The translations under genes and the position numbers were made by a program. This document shows positions 41,208-52,451 of a DNA stretch of 64,000 nt, piece after piece. Numbering within the stretch: the first letter of the stretch is position 1; each line of letters opens with the position of its first letter. Source of the stretch: Blochmannia endosymbiont of Camponotus sp. (GTDB taxonomy: Bacteria; Pseudomonadota; Gammaproteobacteria; Enterobacterales; Enterobacteriaceae); assembly GCF_023586365.1 (NCBI RefSeq), contig NZ_CP097759.1, forward strand, positions 682,001 to 746,000, given 5' to 3'. Under the pieces are notes generated by a model. It was given only the letters and a program-made list of their open reading frames with translations. It searched no databases and was not told where the DNA came from.

Positions 41208-41261
41208 CACTCGTCATTATAAATTAATCGTTGTAATATTAAAAGTTTTCATAATTTTGCT

Positions 41262-42347
41262 ATGGAAAAAATTATCATAAAATTACAAAAAAGAAGCTAT
41301 CCAGTTATTATTGCAGACAAATTGTTTAATGATTTCTCATCCTGTTGGCCATTAAATATTGGCGACAAAGTAGTATTAATTACCAATGATCGGGTGGCGC
41401 CGATTTATTTAAATATACTATGTAATTTATTGACTAGATCAGGCATTGTTACTGATCAACTAATTTTACCAGATGGCGAACAAAACAAATCTCTAACTAC
41501 ATTAAACACAATATTTACTAAATTACTGAAACAAAATTATGATCGTAGTACAATACTTATTGCCCTTGGTGGTGGTGTCATCGGAGATATAACTGGATTT
41601 GCAGCTGCTACATACCAACGAGGAATACGTTTTATTCAAGTTCCAACAACACTGCTTGCACAGGTAGATGCATCTATTGGAGGAAAAACTGGGGTTAACC
41701 ATTTACTTGGTAAAAACATGATTGGAGCTTTTTATCAACCTATTGCGGTTGTTATCAATTTGGATGTCTTGCATACGTTGAGTATGAAAGAGTTTGCCTC
41801 TGGATTAGCTGAAATAATCAAGTACGCTATAGCTCTTGACTCTAGTTTTTTTAGGTGGTTGGAATCCCATTTGGATGATTTATTAATTTTACATTCGCCA
41901 TCTTTAATGTACTGTATCCGTCGTTGTTGTGAATTAAAAGCATCTATAATTACAATTGATGAACGTGATCAAGGTATTAGAAATTTATTAAATCTTGGAC
42001 ATACCTATGGTCATGCCATCGAATCATATTTAGGTTATTCACAATGGTCTCACGGTGAATCTATAGCAGCGGGCATCATGATGGCAGTAAATACTGCGTT
42101 ACGTTTAAATCAGTTTAATTACAGTGATGCAAAACGTATAAAACTATTATTAACACGAGCAGGTTTACCTGTGCGTGGTCCAAAGGAAATGACATCAAAA
42201 AACTATTTGGAATATATGCAACGCGACAAAAAATCAATATCAGGAGAACTGAACTTAGTTTTGCCTATTTCTATAGGAAATGCAAAAACTGTCTTTAACG
42301 TAAACCATGAATTAGTGTCTTTATCCATTGAAGACACTAACCACTAA
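41262..42347 (+). CDS. aroB: 3-dehydroquinate synthase
   Basis: 361 aa (E. coli 362), NAD- and metal-dependent second enzyme of the shikimate pathway. GGGVIGDITGFAAATYQRG near residues 105-123; PTTLLAQVDASIGGKTGVN near 128-146; NLGHTYGHAIE with metal ligand His and SHGESIAAGI with another. Operon with aroK; the E. coli downstream genes damX and dam are missing. Confidence 0.97.
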   Translation: MEKIIIKLQKRSYPVIIADKLFNDFSSCWPLNIGDKVVLITNDRVAPIYLNILCNLLTRSGIVTDQLILPDGEQNKSLTTLNTIFTKLLKQNYDRSTILIALGGGVIGDITGFAAATYQRGIRFIQVPTTLLAQVDASIGGKTGVNHLLGKNMIGAFYQPIAVVINLDVLHTLSMKEFASGLAEIIKYAIALDSSFFRWLESHLDDLLILHSPSLMYCIRRCCELKASIITIDERDQGIRNLLNLGHTYGHAIESYLGYSQWSHGESIAAGIMMAVNTALRLNQFNYSDAKRIKLLLTRAGLPVRGPKEMTSKNYLEYMQRDKKSISGELNLVLPISIGNAKTVFNVNHELVSLSIEDTNH

Positions 42348-42746
42348 TAACTATATTTAGTAATTAATAAGTATTAAAATTTAATATAATCGGTGTATGT
42401 GTAATATACATGCGAAGATTACTCTTTAAAGTAAAGTATAATTTAATAAATTATTAACAATAGTATTGATTTAGATTCTTTATTTTAATTATGTGGTGAT
42501 TCATTTTTTGTATTATACGATATAGAAAATATAAATAATCTGAAAACTTATAGATAAGTACTCCAATATACAAATCATATAAAATATAAATCCTGATTTG
42601 AAACAATTCTGTCTTTATAAATTTATGAAAATAAAATTTTTATATAAAAGATTAATAATATAATCCTTATAAATTTATATTATTATTTGATTTGATTAAA
42701 TTAAAATAGACTATTTATATAGTATATAATCTTTAATGGAAATTAT
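42348..42746. other. Intergenic, aroB to rpe (site of lost damX-dam)
   Basis: 399 bp of AT-rich DNA. No Dam methylase or DamX sequence recognised. Confidence 0.55.
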
Positions 42747-43415
42747 ATGAAACGCTTTTTAATAGCTCCATCTATTTTGTCAGCTAATTTTGCTAAATTA
42801 GGAGAAGATGTTACAGATGTTATATCTGCTGGCGCAGATATCTTACATTTTGATGTTATGGACAATCATTATGTTCCTAATTTAAGCGTAGGATCTATGG
42901 TGTTACGGTCACTACGTAGTTACGGAGTTAGTATTCCTATTGATGTGCATTTAATGGCAAAACCAATAGATCGATTAATCTCAGATTTCGCCGCTGTTGG
43001 AGCAAATTATATTAGTTTTCATCCAGAATCAACAAAACATATTGATCGATCATTACAATTAATTAAAGAATACGGATGTAAAGCGGGATTAGTTTTTAAT
43101 CCTAGCACTACTCTTAATTATTTGGAATATGTAATGGATAAAATTGACCTAATTGTATTAATGTCAGTAAATCCTGGTTTTAGTGGACAATTGTTTATTC
43201 CCATGATTTTAAACAAAATACGTCAAACACGCAAATTAATAGATAATACCAACTATAATATTGATTTAGCAGTGGATGGAGGTATTAATATAAAAAACAT
43301 ACATTCAATTTTAAAAGCTGGTGCAAATACGTTTATTATAGGATCAGCTATCTTTGGATCCAAAAATTACTATGAGGTTATGCGTGATTTTCGATCTGTT
43401 TTATCAAATCAATAA
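42747..43415 (+). CDS. rpe: Ribulose-phosphate 3-epimerase
   Basis: 222 aa (E. coli 225) TIM-barrel enzyme interconverting ribulose 5- and xylulose 5-phosphate. [16 protein letters not shown] at residues 7-22; [14 protein letters not shown] with metal ligands; [22 protein letters not shown] near 175. The E. coli neighbour gph is missing between rpe and trpS. Confidence 0.97.
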   Translation: MKRFLIAPSILSANFAKLGEDVTDVISAGADILHFDVMDNHYVPNLSVGSMVLRSLRSYGVSIPIDVHLMAKPIDRLISDFAAVGANYISFHPESTKHIDRSLQLIKEYGCKAGLVFNPSTTLNYLEYVMDKIDLIVLMSVNPGFSGQLFIPMILNKIRQTRKLIDNTNYNIDLAVDGGINIKNIHSILKAGANTFIIGSAIFGSKNYYEVMRDFRSVLSNQ

Positions 43416-43653
43416 CGAAAAATATTTAGTATTTTATTTGCAGATAAATAATTAAAAGAAATATTATATTAATTACCATAATTATTTTATTTGAAACGCA
43501 TATTATTTGATATATTATTTATTTTTTATAAAATAATTTTTTTTATAAATTATATAACTTAATATCATACAAACTATATGCTTTGTGTTGTGTAAATTTT
43601 AAAGTAATAACATTGTAATGTGTTTTATCATAAACACTATGGAATATATCTGT

Positions 43654-44652
43654 ATGAACAAACCAATCTTATTTAGCGGGGCGCAACCATCAGGCGAACT
43701 TACTATTGGCAATTATATTGGAGCGATACGTCAGTGGGTTAAAATGCAACACGATTATCAATGTATATATTGTATCGTAGATTTACATGCAATTGCAAAT
43801 CAGAATAATTTACATCAATTATACAAAACATCATTAGATACATTAGCTTTATATTTAGCATGTGGTATTGATCCTGATAATAGTACAATATTTATTCAGT
43901 CCCATGTTCCAGAGCATAGTCAATTAAATTGGTTATTAAATTGTTATACGTATTTTGGAGAACTAAATCGTATGACTCAATTCAAAGAAAAATTAACACA
44001 ACAAAAGGAAAATGTTAATATCGGGTTATTTAACTATCCAGTACTAATGGCAGCAGATATTTTATTATATCAAACTAATTTAGTTCCAGTGGGATCTGAT
44101 CAAAAGCAACATTTAGAATTAACACGTAACATTGCTGAACGTTTTAATCGTACATACGGAACAATTTTTGTTGTTCCTGAAATATTTATTCCTACATGTG
44201 GTTCTCGTATTATGTCCTTGTTAGAACCAAATAAAAAAATGTCTAAGTCAGATCGTAGATCCGGTAATATGATTACTCTTTTAGATGATATTAATATGGT
44301 ATCAAAAAAAATTAAACGCGCTGTTACCGATACCGATCAACCTCCAATAATTAAATACGATCCTATTAATAAACCAGGTATTTCTAATTTATTAGAAATT
44401 CTTTCTGGAATAAGTGATCAACCTATTACGTATTTAGAAGAAATTTTTAAAGAAAAAACATATTCCCAGTTAAAAAATGAAATTATTAAATCAATATCAT
44501 CGGTGTTAATAAAATTTCAAAATCGTTATTATACTGAACGCGTTAATGAAGATAAATTACGTTATATATTATGCGTAGGAGCAAAAAAAGCTCAAAAAAA
44601 AGCTAATGTCACTTTAAGAAAAGTGCACAAAGCAATGGGATTGAGTAATTAA
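43654..44652 (+). CDS. trpS: Tryptophanyl-tRNA synthetase
   Basis: 332 aa (E. coli 334) class Ic synthetase. [17 protein letters not shown] contains the TIGN version of the HIGH motif (about residues 8-24); [18 protein letters not shown] block (here [14 protein letters not shown]); KMSKS in [10 protein letters not shown] near 195. ATG 43654 (MNKPILFSG) matches E. coli MTKPIVFSG; the upstream in-frame GTG and ATG are rejected. Pairs with the tRNA-Trp at 14383. Confidence 0.97.
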   Translation: MNKPILFSGAQPSGELTIGNYIGAIRQWVKMQHDYQCIYCIVDLHAIANQNNLHQLYKTSLDTLALYLACGIDPDNSTIFIQSHVPEHSQLNWLLNCYTYFGELNRMTQFKEKLTQQKENVNIGLFNYPVLMAADILLYQTNLVPVGSDQKQHLELTRNIAERFNRTYGTIFVVPEIFIPTCGSRIMSLLEPNKKMSKSDRRSGNMITLLDDINMVSKKIKRAVTDTDQPPIIKYDPINKPGISNLLEILSGISDQPITYLEEIFKEKTYSQLKNEIIKSISSVLIKFQNRYYTERVNEDKLRYILCVGAKKAQKKANVTLRKVHKAMGLSN

Positions 44653-45063
44653 ATTAAAAATAATTAATATGATTAATATCATTATGTTAATCATATTCAT
44701 GTATAATAGGCGCATAAGTAAAATAAAGTATTGTTTAAATTTATAAAAATGCACATATGATGACAATGACAGTATCTTCATAGGATGATAATCATTAAAT
44801 TAATTGCGCTGATTAAAAAATAAACAATTAATCATCCGCACTAATTTATGATTATTAAAATACATAAAACCATGTAACGTATAAATTATAATTGTGTTTA
44901 ATTGATATTATTTATATGCAAAATAAGTTATATCTTTATCTGTTTATGTTCTTTCTTGTAATGCGATTGATTAATAATCAGGCTTAATTTGAAATTATGT
45001 TCCACAAAACTTTTGAATATATGACAGAATTAATTTATTATTATATTTAATTATAGAACTATA
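44653..45063. other. Intergenic, trpS to pabA
   Basis: 411 bp. Holds the trpS 3' hairpin (44666-44697). No gene. E. coli cysG, nirBCD, ppiA and fic are missing. Confidence 0.55.
44666..44697 (+). terminator. 11-bp hairpin after trpS
   Basis: AATATGATTAA (44666-44676) pairs exactly with TTAATCATATT (44687-44697), loop of ten, starting 14 bp after the trpS stop. Position supports a 3' end or terminator; the stem is AT-rich and no T tract follows. Confidence 0.5.
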
Positions 45064-45651
45064 ATGAACAAAATCCTTATTATCGATAATTATGATTCCT
45101 TCACTTGGAATCTTTATCAATACTTTAGAGAAATGGGTGGTATCGTAGAAGTTAAAAGAAACGATACTTTAAATATTATAGATATTAAGCAGTTATCTCC
45201 CGAACGTTTAGTAATTTCTCCTGGACCTGGTATACCAGACAATGCAGGTATCACTTTAGATGTAATCCGTTATTTTCATAAAAGAATACCTATTCTTGGG
45301 GTATGTCTTGGGCATCAAGCTATAGCTCAATTTTTCGGTGCTAAATTAAAATATGCACAAAAAGTAATGCACGGTAAAATTTCTCTAATCCATCACAATG
45401 GCAGAGGAATATTTACTGAAGTAACACAACCTTTAAATGTAGTTCGGTATCATTCTTTAGTAATAGACTCAAACACTATGCCATCATGTTTAGAAATAAC
45501 TGCATGGAGTACATGCAGTGACAGTGATAAATATATCGAAATAATGGGCATTCGCCATCGTAATCTTTTTGTAGAAGGCGTTCAATTTCACCCAGAAAGT
45601 ATATTAAGTGAACAAGGATATCAAATGCTAAGTAATTTTATGAAGTATTAA
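45064..45651 (+). CDS. pabA: Aminodeoxychorismate synthase, glutamine amidotransferase subunit
   Basis: 195 aa (E. coli 187). Class I glutamine amidotransferase supplying ammonia to PabB for p-aminobenzoate and folate. [14 protein letters not shown] near residues 8-21; SPGPG at 52-56; nucleophile Cys81 in GVCLGHQA; His and Glu in [13 protein letters not shown]. TrpG is the close paralog; location (pabA region between trpS and the str operon) and the YHSLVIDS and WS segments favour PabA. Confidence 0.9.
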   Translation: MNKILIIDNYDSFTWNLYQYFREMGGIVEVKRNDTLNIIDIKQLSPERLVISPGPGIPDNAGITLDVIRYFHKRIPILGVCLGHQAIAQFFGAKLKYAQKVMHGKISLIHHNGRGIFTEVTQPLNVVRYHSLVIDSNTMPSCLEITAWSTCSDSDKYIEIMGIRHRNLFVEGVQFHPESILSEQGYQMLSNFMKY

Positions 45652-45791
45652 CTTAAAATTTGTCAAATGTGTTGAAAATCCTAACGCTTAAAAGTGATTG
45701 TTTCTTATTTTTAGTAATTTATGAAATTATGATTTTAATACTTTAAAAGTATTACCCAATGATATATCCACAATGAATTGGATGATTATTT

Positions 45792-45833
45792 TCATACATT
45801 CATCTTATTTTTAAAAATAAGATGAATGTATGA
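45792..45833. repeat. 42-nt perfect palindrome downstream of pabA
   Basis: Bases 45792-45812 and 45813-45833 are exact reverse complements with no spacer; arm TCATACATTCATCTTATTTTT. About 140 bp after pabA. The centre TTTTTAAAAA means either strand gives a stem ending near a T run, so a bidirectional terminator is possible, but its 21-bp perfect arms are longer than needed. Confidence 0.9.
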
Positions 45834-46750
45834 CTCAGAATATTAAAATTTAGTGTAACCATATTTAGTGGAAATATGTAGAAATTTTTCTTTATTTTAA
45901 AATTAAATTTAATTATGTATTTTGTGCATATTTTTATAATTAGTTTATTTATGAAATTTAAAAATTAATTATGCATGTCTTCATTAATAACAAATATAAA
46001 ACCAAATTATTATGCCTCATGTAGGGATACCAGTAATTTTATTGGTAATACTAAATATTTTTAAAATATATTCAGATTTATAGTTGCATTGGTCTTGAAA
46101 TATATTTCATGTTCATACAAATTTATAACTCAGTTTACAAAAACTATATTGATTACAAAAATTAAACAAAATACAATGGCTAAATCAAAAACCTGTAAAC
46201 AATCAAATCATAAACTTCTAATTCTTTAATAATATAATCGTACCCGATTAATACTTAATTATAACTGATACTAAATTAGTGTGTGATTTTTAACCCAAAA
46301 TTACCACAGAGCATAATTAAATAATCAAAATTAAAAAATCTTTAATGATTCTTCATGCGTATAAAAATACTTGCAATTAATATTTTTTAATATGTATTTT
46401 GAAGAAATTTCAACTCCAAAATTATAAATCATTTAAATTATATGCATTTATAAATATATAAATATAATTATATTAAAATCACCAAATCTCAAAAATCTTT
46501 AAAATATTTTCATTGATTTCCATCATAAACTAAAAACTTTTTGAAAAATCTAAATTTATTAGATCATCGATGTGAAACGCTTATATCAGTTTATACAATC
46601 TATTACATAAACATTGTCCAGATATGTAAAATTTATGTGTTTAAGCACATATATATATTTGTTATAAATGTATATACTCAAAAAAATAATGGTTATAGGC
46701 ATATCGTAATCATATACGATAAAAAATTATCTCATAAAAAGGTATAAAAC

Positions 46751-46940
46751 ATGAAAGCATTTTTCGTTAAATTCATCTTATTCATTTCTATTATTTCTCT
46801 TGCCCTTACTGGCATTATCTGTTAAATTGTCTGAATTAGAAAAAGAGAAATGTTTGGAAGCAATTTATACTAAGGGTTTTACGGACTTTATATTAAAAAT
46901 GTATTTTCAATTTTATTCATTTCTATTATACTGTCTATAA
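46751..46940 (+). pseudogene. Possible frameshifted secreted-protein gene (fkpA-like position)
   Basis: ATG 46751 opens 24 codons with a signal-peptide character: MKAFFVK, then a hydrophobic run, stopping at 46823-46825. Shifting by +1 base within the hydrophobic part gives a second frame with LLPLLALSVKLSELEKEK and on to a stop at 46938-46940. The KLSELEKEKCLEA stretch loosely resembles the FkpA dimerisation segment KLSDQEIEQTLQA (from memory), and fkpA lies upstream of rpsL on this strand in E. coli. No FKBP domain follows. Weak call; chance is possible. Confidence 0.25.
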
Positions 46941-47127
46941 ATTAGACCATCACGGCTTTATAATATCATAAAAATTTTTATAAGAAATTTAATTTGTTAA
47001 AAATATATTATTGCTACGATAAATAACAATCATTGTACGATATAGCGAAATAAAAAAGTTTAAACATTAATACAACATGTGCGCCTAACTATCCTTTAAA
47101 AACAGGATGCAACATTGTAATAAAATG

Positions 47128-47157
47128 TTGTATTGTTCTGGCATAATGCGGTAGAAT
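47128..47157 (+). promoter_or_regulatory. Candidate sigma70 promoter for the str operon
   Basis: TTGTAT (47128-47133), an 18-nt spacer that is unusually G-rich for this window, and TAGAAT (47152-47157), about 300 bp before rpsL. Stands out from the AT background only modestly. Confidence 0.3.
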
Positions 47158-47333
47158 TTAATAGTGTTATGCCGGTCGTAGAATCGTCTTTTTATTTGCA
47201 GTAAATAATGAAAATTTATTAAAATACTTATTACATTAAGAGTTTGATTAAAAGACAAATATGTTGAATCATTTTTATTTGATGAGATGATGCATGTTCT
47301 ACATCAAACTCAGTGGATAAACATATCGCTTCT

Positions 47334-47352
47334 GTCAATAATTTTTATTGAC
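47334..47352 (+). promoter_or_regulatory. Hairpin in the rpsL leader
   Basis: GTCAATAA (47334-47341) pairs exactly with TTATTGAC (47345-47352), loop TTT, 112 bp before the rpsL start. Possible leader or attenuation structure of the ribosomal operon. Confidence 0.4.
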
Positions 47353-47464
47353 CTTGCAATCCAATAATGTACAAGGATCGTTGTTTGTTATTAAAGTTGG
47401 ACGGGATAACAGCAAATAGTATATATTTAGATATGATCTTCTCAAAAAAACGGAGATTTTAATA

Positions 47465-47839
47465 ATGACAACAGTCAATCAGCTTGTTCGTAATGCACGC
47501 CCAATAAAAACTTTTAAAAGCAATGTACCGGCATTGGGAGCCTGTCCACAAAAAAGAGGAGTATGTGTGCGAGTATACACTACTACTCCAAAAAAACCAA
47601 ATTCTGCATTACGAAAAGTATGTCGTGTTCGTTTAACTAATGGATTGGAAGTGACTTCTTATATCGGGGGGGAAGGTCATAATTTACAGGAGCATGCTTC
47701 AATTCTGATTCGAGGGGGACGAGTTAAAGATCTTCCAGGTGTTCGGTATCATGTTATTCGTGGTGCTCTTGATTGTGCAGGAGTGAATTCGCGTAAGAAA
47801 AGTCGCTCCAAATATGGGACGAAGCAACCAAAATCATAG
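47465..47839 (+). CDS. rpsL: 30S ribosomal protein S12
   Basis: 124 aa, same as E. coli. Decoding-centre protein. [22 protein letters not shown] contains the lysine of streptomycin sensitivity (Lys43 in PKKPNS is wild type), and [13 protein letters not shown] holds the second decoding loop. Start ATG 47465 follows CGGAGA. First gene of rpsL-rpsG-fusA-tuf. Confidence 0.98.
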   Translation: MTTVNQLVRNARPIKTFKSNVPALGACPQKRGVCVRVYTTTPKKPNSALRKVCRVRLTNGLEVTSYIGGEGHNLQEHASILIRGGRVKDLPGVRYHVIRGALDCAGVNSRKKSRSKYGTKQPKS

Positions 47840-47997
47840 CTCGAAATATCAGATATTTTTTTTATTTTTTAATTTAAGTCAAATTTAAAAAAGATAATCA
47901 AGGTTCAGCTAGTTGAAAATGTAATAATTTTTTTATTAATGGTTTTCATTTTTTCATTTGAAAGAAATATCTATTAGTCAAATAGGAATTATAATTA

Positions 47998-48468
47998 ATG
48001 CCACGTCGTCGCATCGCTACTAAACGCAATATTCTTCCGGATCCAAAATTTGGATCTGATCTTTTGGCAAAGTTTATCAATATATTGATGTTAAACGGGA
48101 AGAAATCTACTGCAGAATCAATAGTGTACTCTGCCTTAGATAATTTATTCAGACGATCTAACAAAGACCGTTTAGAGGCATTCGAACTAGCTTTAAATAA
48201 TGTGCGCCCAGTCGTAGAAGTAAAATCTAGACGTGTTGGCGGCTCTACTTATCAGGTGCCAGTAGAAGTGCGTCTCGTGCGTAGAAACACTCTAGCGATG
48301 CGGTGGATTATTGAAGCTGCTCGTAAAAGAAATGATAAATCTATGGAATTACGTTTAGCAAGTGAACTTTTAGATGCTATAGAGGGTAAAGGACATGCTG
48401 TTAAAAAACGTGAAGAAATACATCGTGTCGCAGAATCTAATAAAGCATTTGCCCATTATCGTTGGTAA
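47998..48468 (+). CDS. rpsG: 30S ribosomal protein S7
   Basis: 156 aa. Head protein of the small subunit that nucleates 16S 3' domain assembly and lines the exit site. [26 protein letters not shown] and [18 protein letters not shown] are diagnostic. Ends at AHYRW, without the strain-specific C-terminal extension of E. coli K-12. 158 bp after rpsL. Confidence 0.98.
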   Translation: MPRRRIATKRNILPDPKFGSDLLAKFINILMLNGKKSTAESIVYSALDNLFRRSNKDRLEAFELALNNVRPVVEVKSRRVGGSTYQVPVEVRLVRRNTLAMRWIIEAARKRNDKSMELRLASELLDAIEGKGHAVKKREEIHRVAESNKAFAHYRW

Positions 48469-48630
48469 TAAAATTTTCTGAATGAACATCATCTGATTTT
48501 TCAAACTCTAATCATGATTAAGCTATTAAGTGTTATTTATTCAAACATATTTGGATGTTGCTTAAAACAATAATTTATCAAATATAGCAACGTTTTTCGT
48601 TAAATTATAACAATATTATTGAGGATATTA

Positions 48631-50751
48631 ATGACTCGTGTAACACCGATCGTACGATACCGTAACATTGGTATAAGCGCGCATATTGACGCTGGAAAAA
48701 CTACTACCACTGAACGAATTTTGTTTTATACAGGTGTAAATCATAAAATTGGAGAAGTTCATACTGGTTCTGCGACTATGGATTGGATGGAACAAGAACA
48801 AGAACGGGGAATCACAATCACTTCTGCAGCTACTACCTGTTTTTGGTCAGGGATGGCCAATCAGTTTGATTCACACCGTATTAATATTATAGATACTCCT
48901 GGGCATGTGGATTTCACTATTGAAGTAGAACGTTCTATGCGCATACTTGACGGAGTAGTAATGGTTTATTGTGCTGTAGGAGGCGTACAACCTCAATCTG
49001 AAACAGTATGGCGTCAAGCAAATAAATATAAAGTACCACGTATTGCATTTGTAAATAAAATGGATCGAGTAGGCGCAGACTATCTACGAGTTGTGGAACA
49101 GTTAAAAACTAAATTATTTGCTAATCCTGTACCTATTCAATTAGCTGTAGGCTCAGAAGATAAATTTACCGGAATTATCGATTTGATCAAGATGAAAGCT
49201 ATTCAATGGAACGAATCGGATCAAGGCGTTACTTTTAGTTATAGTGAAATACCTGACAATTTAACAGAATTGTCAAGTATTTGGCATAAACATTTGATAG
49301 AGTCTGCTGTTGAAGCATCTGAAGAATTAATGGATAAATATTTATCTAATAATGATCAATTGACAGAACAAGAAATTAAACAAGCATTGCGTCAAAGAGT
49401 ATTAAGTAATGAAATCGTCTTGGTAACATGCGGATCCGCTTTTAAAAATAAGGGGGTACAAGCGATGTTAGATGCTGTTGTAGAATATTTACCATCTCCG
49501 AGTGACGTGACATCCATCACAGGTGTGCTAAAAGATGGGTCTACAGAAGTTAAACGTCGTGCTAATGACAACGAGCCGTTTTCAGCTTTAGCATTTAAAA
49601 TAGCTACTGATCCATTTGTAGGAAACTTAACTTTTTTTCGAGTTTATTCAGGCGTCGTAAGTTCCGGAGATAGTGTTTTAAATCCTATAAAAGAAAAACG
49701 TGAGCGATTCGGTCGAATAGTGCAAATGCATGCGAATAAACGGGAAGAAATAAAATCTGTGCATGCAGGTGATATTGCTGCAGCTATTGGTTTAAAAGAT
49801 GTTGATACTGGAGATACTTTATGCGCTCCATCTTCCCCAATTATACTAGAACGTATGGAATTTCCAGAACCTGTGATTTCTGTGATGGTTGAAGCGAAAA
49901 CTAAATCAGATCAGGAAAAAATGGGTTTCGCTTTAAATCGTTTAGCTCAAGAAGATCCATCATTTCGTGTATGGATTGATAAAGACTCTGGGCAAACTAT
50001 CATTGCTGGGATGGGTGAATTGCATTTAGAAATTCTTGTAGAACGTATGAGAAGAGAGTTCAATATTGAGGCTAATGTAGGTAAACCTCAAGTTGCTTAT
50101 CGTGAAACTATTCGTGATAGCGTAAAACAAGAGGGTAAATTTATTCGTCAATCAGGGGGCCGAGGTCAATTCGGCCACGTTTGGTTACGTATTGAACCTA
50201 TGCCTATGCATTCACATGAAGAAGGTTATAAATTTTTAAATGAAATTGTAGGAGGAGCCGTACCTAAGGAATATATACCTGCTGTAGATAAAGGTGTACG
50301 AGAACAAATAAGTAATGGTATTCTTGCTGGATATCCAATTGTAGATGTTTGTGTAGCTATTTTTGATGGTTCTTATCACGAGGTTGATTCTTCAGAAATA
50401 GCATTTAAAATAGCAGGATCTATAGCATTTAAAGAAGGATTCATGAAAGCTCATCCTGTATTATTAGAACCTATTATGAATGTAGAAATTGAAACACCTG
50501 AAGATTATATGGGGGATGTTATTGCAGATTTAAATCGTCGAAGAGGTATCATCAGTGGTTTAGAAAATTCTACAATTAGCGGAAAGATAATTTGTGCTCA
50601 AGTTCCTTTATCTGAAATGTTTGGTTATGCTACTGGTTTACGTTCACAAACTCAAGGACGCGCTTCTTATTCTATGGAGTTTTTAAAATATAACGAAGTA
50701 CCTAGTAGTATAGCTCAATTTATTATAAATTCTCGTCAAATTAAGCAATAA
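48631..50751 (+). CDS. fusA: Elongation factor G
   Basis: 706 aa (E. coli 704) translocase GTPase. G1 AHIDAGKTT near residues 17-25, G3 DTPGHVDF, G4 NKMD, G5 GSAF; domain IV with [11 protein letters not shown]; ends in [13 protein letters not shown] 48631 ([14 protein letters not shown]) has GAGG upstream and matches E. coli; the in-frame TTG at 48619 is rejected. Third gene of the str operon. Confidence 0.98.
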   Translation: MTRVTPIVRYRNIGISAHIDAGKTTTTERILFYTGVNHKIGEVHTGSATMDWMEQEQERGITITSAATTCFWSGMANQFDSHRINIIDTPGHVDFTIEVERSMRILDGVVMVYCAVGGVQPQSETVWRQANKYKVPRIAFVNKMDRVGADYLRVVEQLKTKLFANPVPIQLAVGSEDKFTGIIDLIKMKAIQWNESDQGVTFSYSEIPDNLTELSSIWHKHLIESAVEASEELMDKYLSNNDQLTEQEIKQALRQRVLSNEIVLVTCGSAFKNKGVQAMLDAVVEYLPSPSDVTSITGVLKDGSTEVKRRANDNEPFSALAFKIATDPFVGNLTFFRVYSGVVSSGDSVLNPIKEKRERFGRIVQMHANKREEIKSVHAGDIAAAIGLKDVDTGDTLCAPSSPIILERMEFPEPVISVMVEAKTKSDQEKMGFALNRLAQEDPSFRVWIDKDSGQTIIAGMGELHLEILVERMRREFNIEANVGKPQVAYRETIRDSVKQEGKFIRQSGGRGQFGHVWLRIEPMPMHSHEEGYKFLNEIVGGAVPKEYIPAVDKGVREQISNGILAGYPIVDVCVAIFDGSYHEVDSSEIAFKIAGSIAFKEGFMKAHPVLLEPIMNVEIETPEDYMGDVIADLNRRRGIISGLENSTISGKIICAQVPLSEMFGYATGLRSQTQGRASYSMEFLKYNEVPSSIAQFIINSRQIKQ

Positions 50752-50813
50752 TAGGTAATATTTGGGGTTCAATTATTTTTGAAAAACCATAAAAAGACCT
50801 AAGGAGTTTAGAG

Positions 50814-51998
50814 GTGTCCAAAGAAAAATTTAAACGCGTAAAGCCACATATTAATGTAGGCACTATTGGCCATGTAGATCATGGAAAAACTACTTTAACT
50901 GCCGCTATAACCGCTGTTTTGTCTAAAAAATATGGTGGCTATGCACGTGCTTTTGATCAAATTGACAATGCTCCAGAAGAAAAAGCACGAGGAATTACTA
51001 TAAATACTTCTCATGTTGAATACGATACTGCATATCGACATTATGCGCATGTTGACTGCCCTGGACATGCCGATTATATAAAAAATATGATAACTGGAGC
51101 TGCACAAATGGATGGCGCAATTTTAGTAGTAGCCGCCACTGATGGACCTATGCCGCAAACCCGTGAACATATTTTATTAGCTAGACAAGTAGGAGTACCT
51201 CACATCATTGTATTCATGAATAAATGCGACATGGTAAATGATGAAGAATTATTAGAATTGGTTGAGATGGAAATGCGAGAATTACTATCTCAATACGATT
51301 TTCCAGGAGACAATACACCAATCATTCGAGGATCTGCTTTAAAAGCATTAGAAAACGATGAAATATGGTCTAATAAAATTTTAGAATTATCAGATGTATT
51401 GGATAATTATATCCCAGAACCTAAACGTGTTGTAGACCAACCATTTTTACTACCCATTGAAGATGTATTTTCTATTTCTGGGAGAGGTACAGTTGTAACA
51501 GGCCGTATTGAACGTGGTGTTATCAGAGTAGGAGAAGAAATAGAAATTGTTGGTATAAAAGATACAATAAAAACCACATGCACCGGGGTAGAAATGTTTA
51601 GGAAATTATTAGACGAAGGACGTGCTGGAGAAAATGTTGGTGTTTTATTACGCGGTACTAAACGAGATGAAGTAGAGCGCGGTCAAGTGCTATCTAGACC
51701 TGGATATATCAAGCCTCATTTTCATTTTGAATCAGAAGTGTATATTTTAAATAAAGATGAAGGAGGAAGACATACGCCGTTTTTCAAAGGGTATCGTCCT
51801 CAATTTTATTTTCGTACTACAGATATCACTGGCACCATTGAATTACCAGAAGGGGTGGATATGGTGATGCCTGGGGATAATATTAAAATGATCGTTCATT
51901 TAATTGCTCCGATAGCTATGGATGACGGTCTTAGATTTGCTATTAGAGAGGGTGGCCGTACTATAGGTGCTGGTATTGTATCTAAAATTATATCCTAA
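50814..51998 (+). CDS. tuf: Elongation factor Tu (single copy in window, joins str and secE blocks)
   Basis: 394 aa, as in E. coli. GTPase delivering aminoacyl-tRNA. G1 GHVDHGKTT near residues 19-27, G3 DCPGHADY, G4 NKCD, then domains II and III to the end. GTG start with AAGGAG 8 bases upstream, as in E. coli tufA. Its left neighbour is fusA (as tufA) and its right neighbour secE (as tufB), so the gene sits at a recombination junction of the two E. coli loci. Confidence 0.98.
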   Translation: MSKEKFKRVKPHINVGTIGHVDHGKTTLTAAITAVLSKKYGGYARAFDQIDNAPEEKARGITINTSHVEYDTAYRHYAHVDCPGHADYIKNMITGAAQMDGAILVVAATDGPMPQTREHILLARQVGVPHIIVFMNKCDMVNDEELLELVEMEMRELLSQYDFPGDNTPIIRGSALKALENDEIWSNKILELSDVLDNYIPEPKRVVDQPFLLPIEDVFSISGRGTVVTGRIERGVIRVGEEIEIVGIKDTIKTTCTGVEMFRKLLDEGRAGENVGVLLRGTKRDEVERGQVLSRPGYIKPHFHFESEVYILNKDEGGRHTPFFKGYRPQFYFRTTDITGTIELPEGVDMVMPGDNIKMIVHLIAPIAMDDGLRFAIREGGRTIGAGIVSKIIS

Positions 51999-52072
51999 TT
52001 ATATAAATCAATAAATATAATTCTGTAATTATAAAATAGGTGTGTATTATAATAATATGGTAGTGTGTTGAT

Positions 52073-52450
52073 ATGTATGTAAAAAATGAAAGTAAAAAAA
52101 AAATACATGTATTAGAAATAATTAAATGGATTAGCATTCTAGGATTGATCGCAACATCTATTGTTGGAAATTATTTATGTCGCAATTATAATGCTTTAAC
52201 CAGAAGCATGGTAATTTTCATTATCGTTACTACTGCTATATACATTTCGTCAACTACAAAAATAGGAAAATTAATAATTATATTTGGAGATGAATCACGT
52301 ATTGAGTGCCGGAAAGTAGTGTGGCCTACTTATCAAGATGGGCTCAACACTACTTTAGTCGTGACAGGAGTAACAATAGTTATGTCGTTATTATTATGGG
52401 GATTAGATACTATTTTAGTTCATGTGATATCATTTGGGTTAAGGTTGTAA
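52073..52450 (+). CDS. secE: Preprotein translocase subunit SecE
   Basis: 125 aa (E. coli 127). Inner-membrane clamp of the SecYEG channel. Three hydrophobic helices (about residues 19-38, 43-60, 92-115) as in E. coli, with the conserved amphipathic region [17 protein letters not shown] before the third. Two bases separate its stop from the nusG ATG. Confidence 0.95.
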   Translation: MYVKNESKKKIHVLEIIKWISILGLIATSIVGNYLCRNYNALTRSMVIFIIVTTAIYISSTTKIGKLIIIFGDESRIECRKVVWPTYQDGLNTTLVVTGVTIVMSLLLWGLDTILVHVISFGLRL

Positions 52451-52451
52451 T

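Larger units (their letters stand above)
45652..47464. other. Large intergenic region, pabA to rpsL
   Basis: 1813 bp, the longest gene-free stretch. Holds a 42-nt perfect palindrome (45792-45833), a possible frameshifted signal-peptide gene (46751-46940), a candidate rpsL promoter (47128-47157) and a leader hairpin (47334-47352). E. coli argD, crp, slyD, fkpA and tusBCD are missing or unrecognised. Confidence 0.55.

Noticed and set aside
46541..46747. 68-aa plus-strand frame in the pabA-rpsL gap
   Set aside because: TTG start, low-complexity AT-type composition, no known relative; judged spurious.
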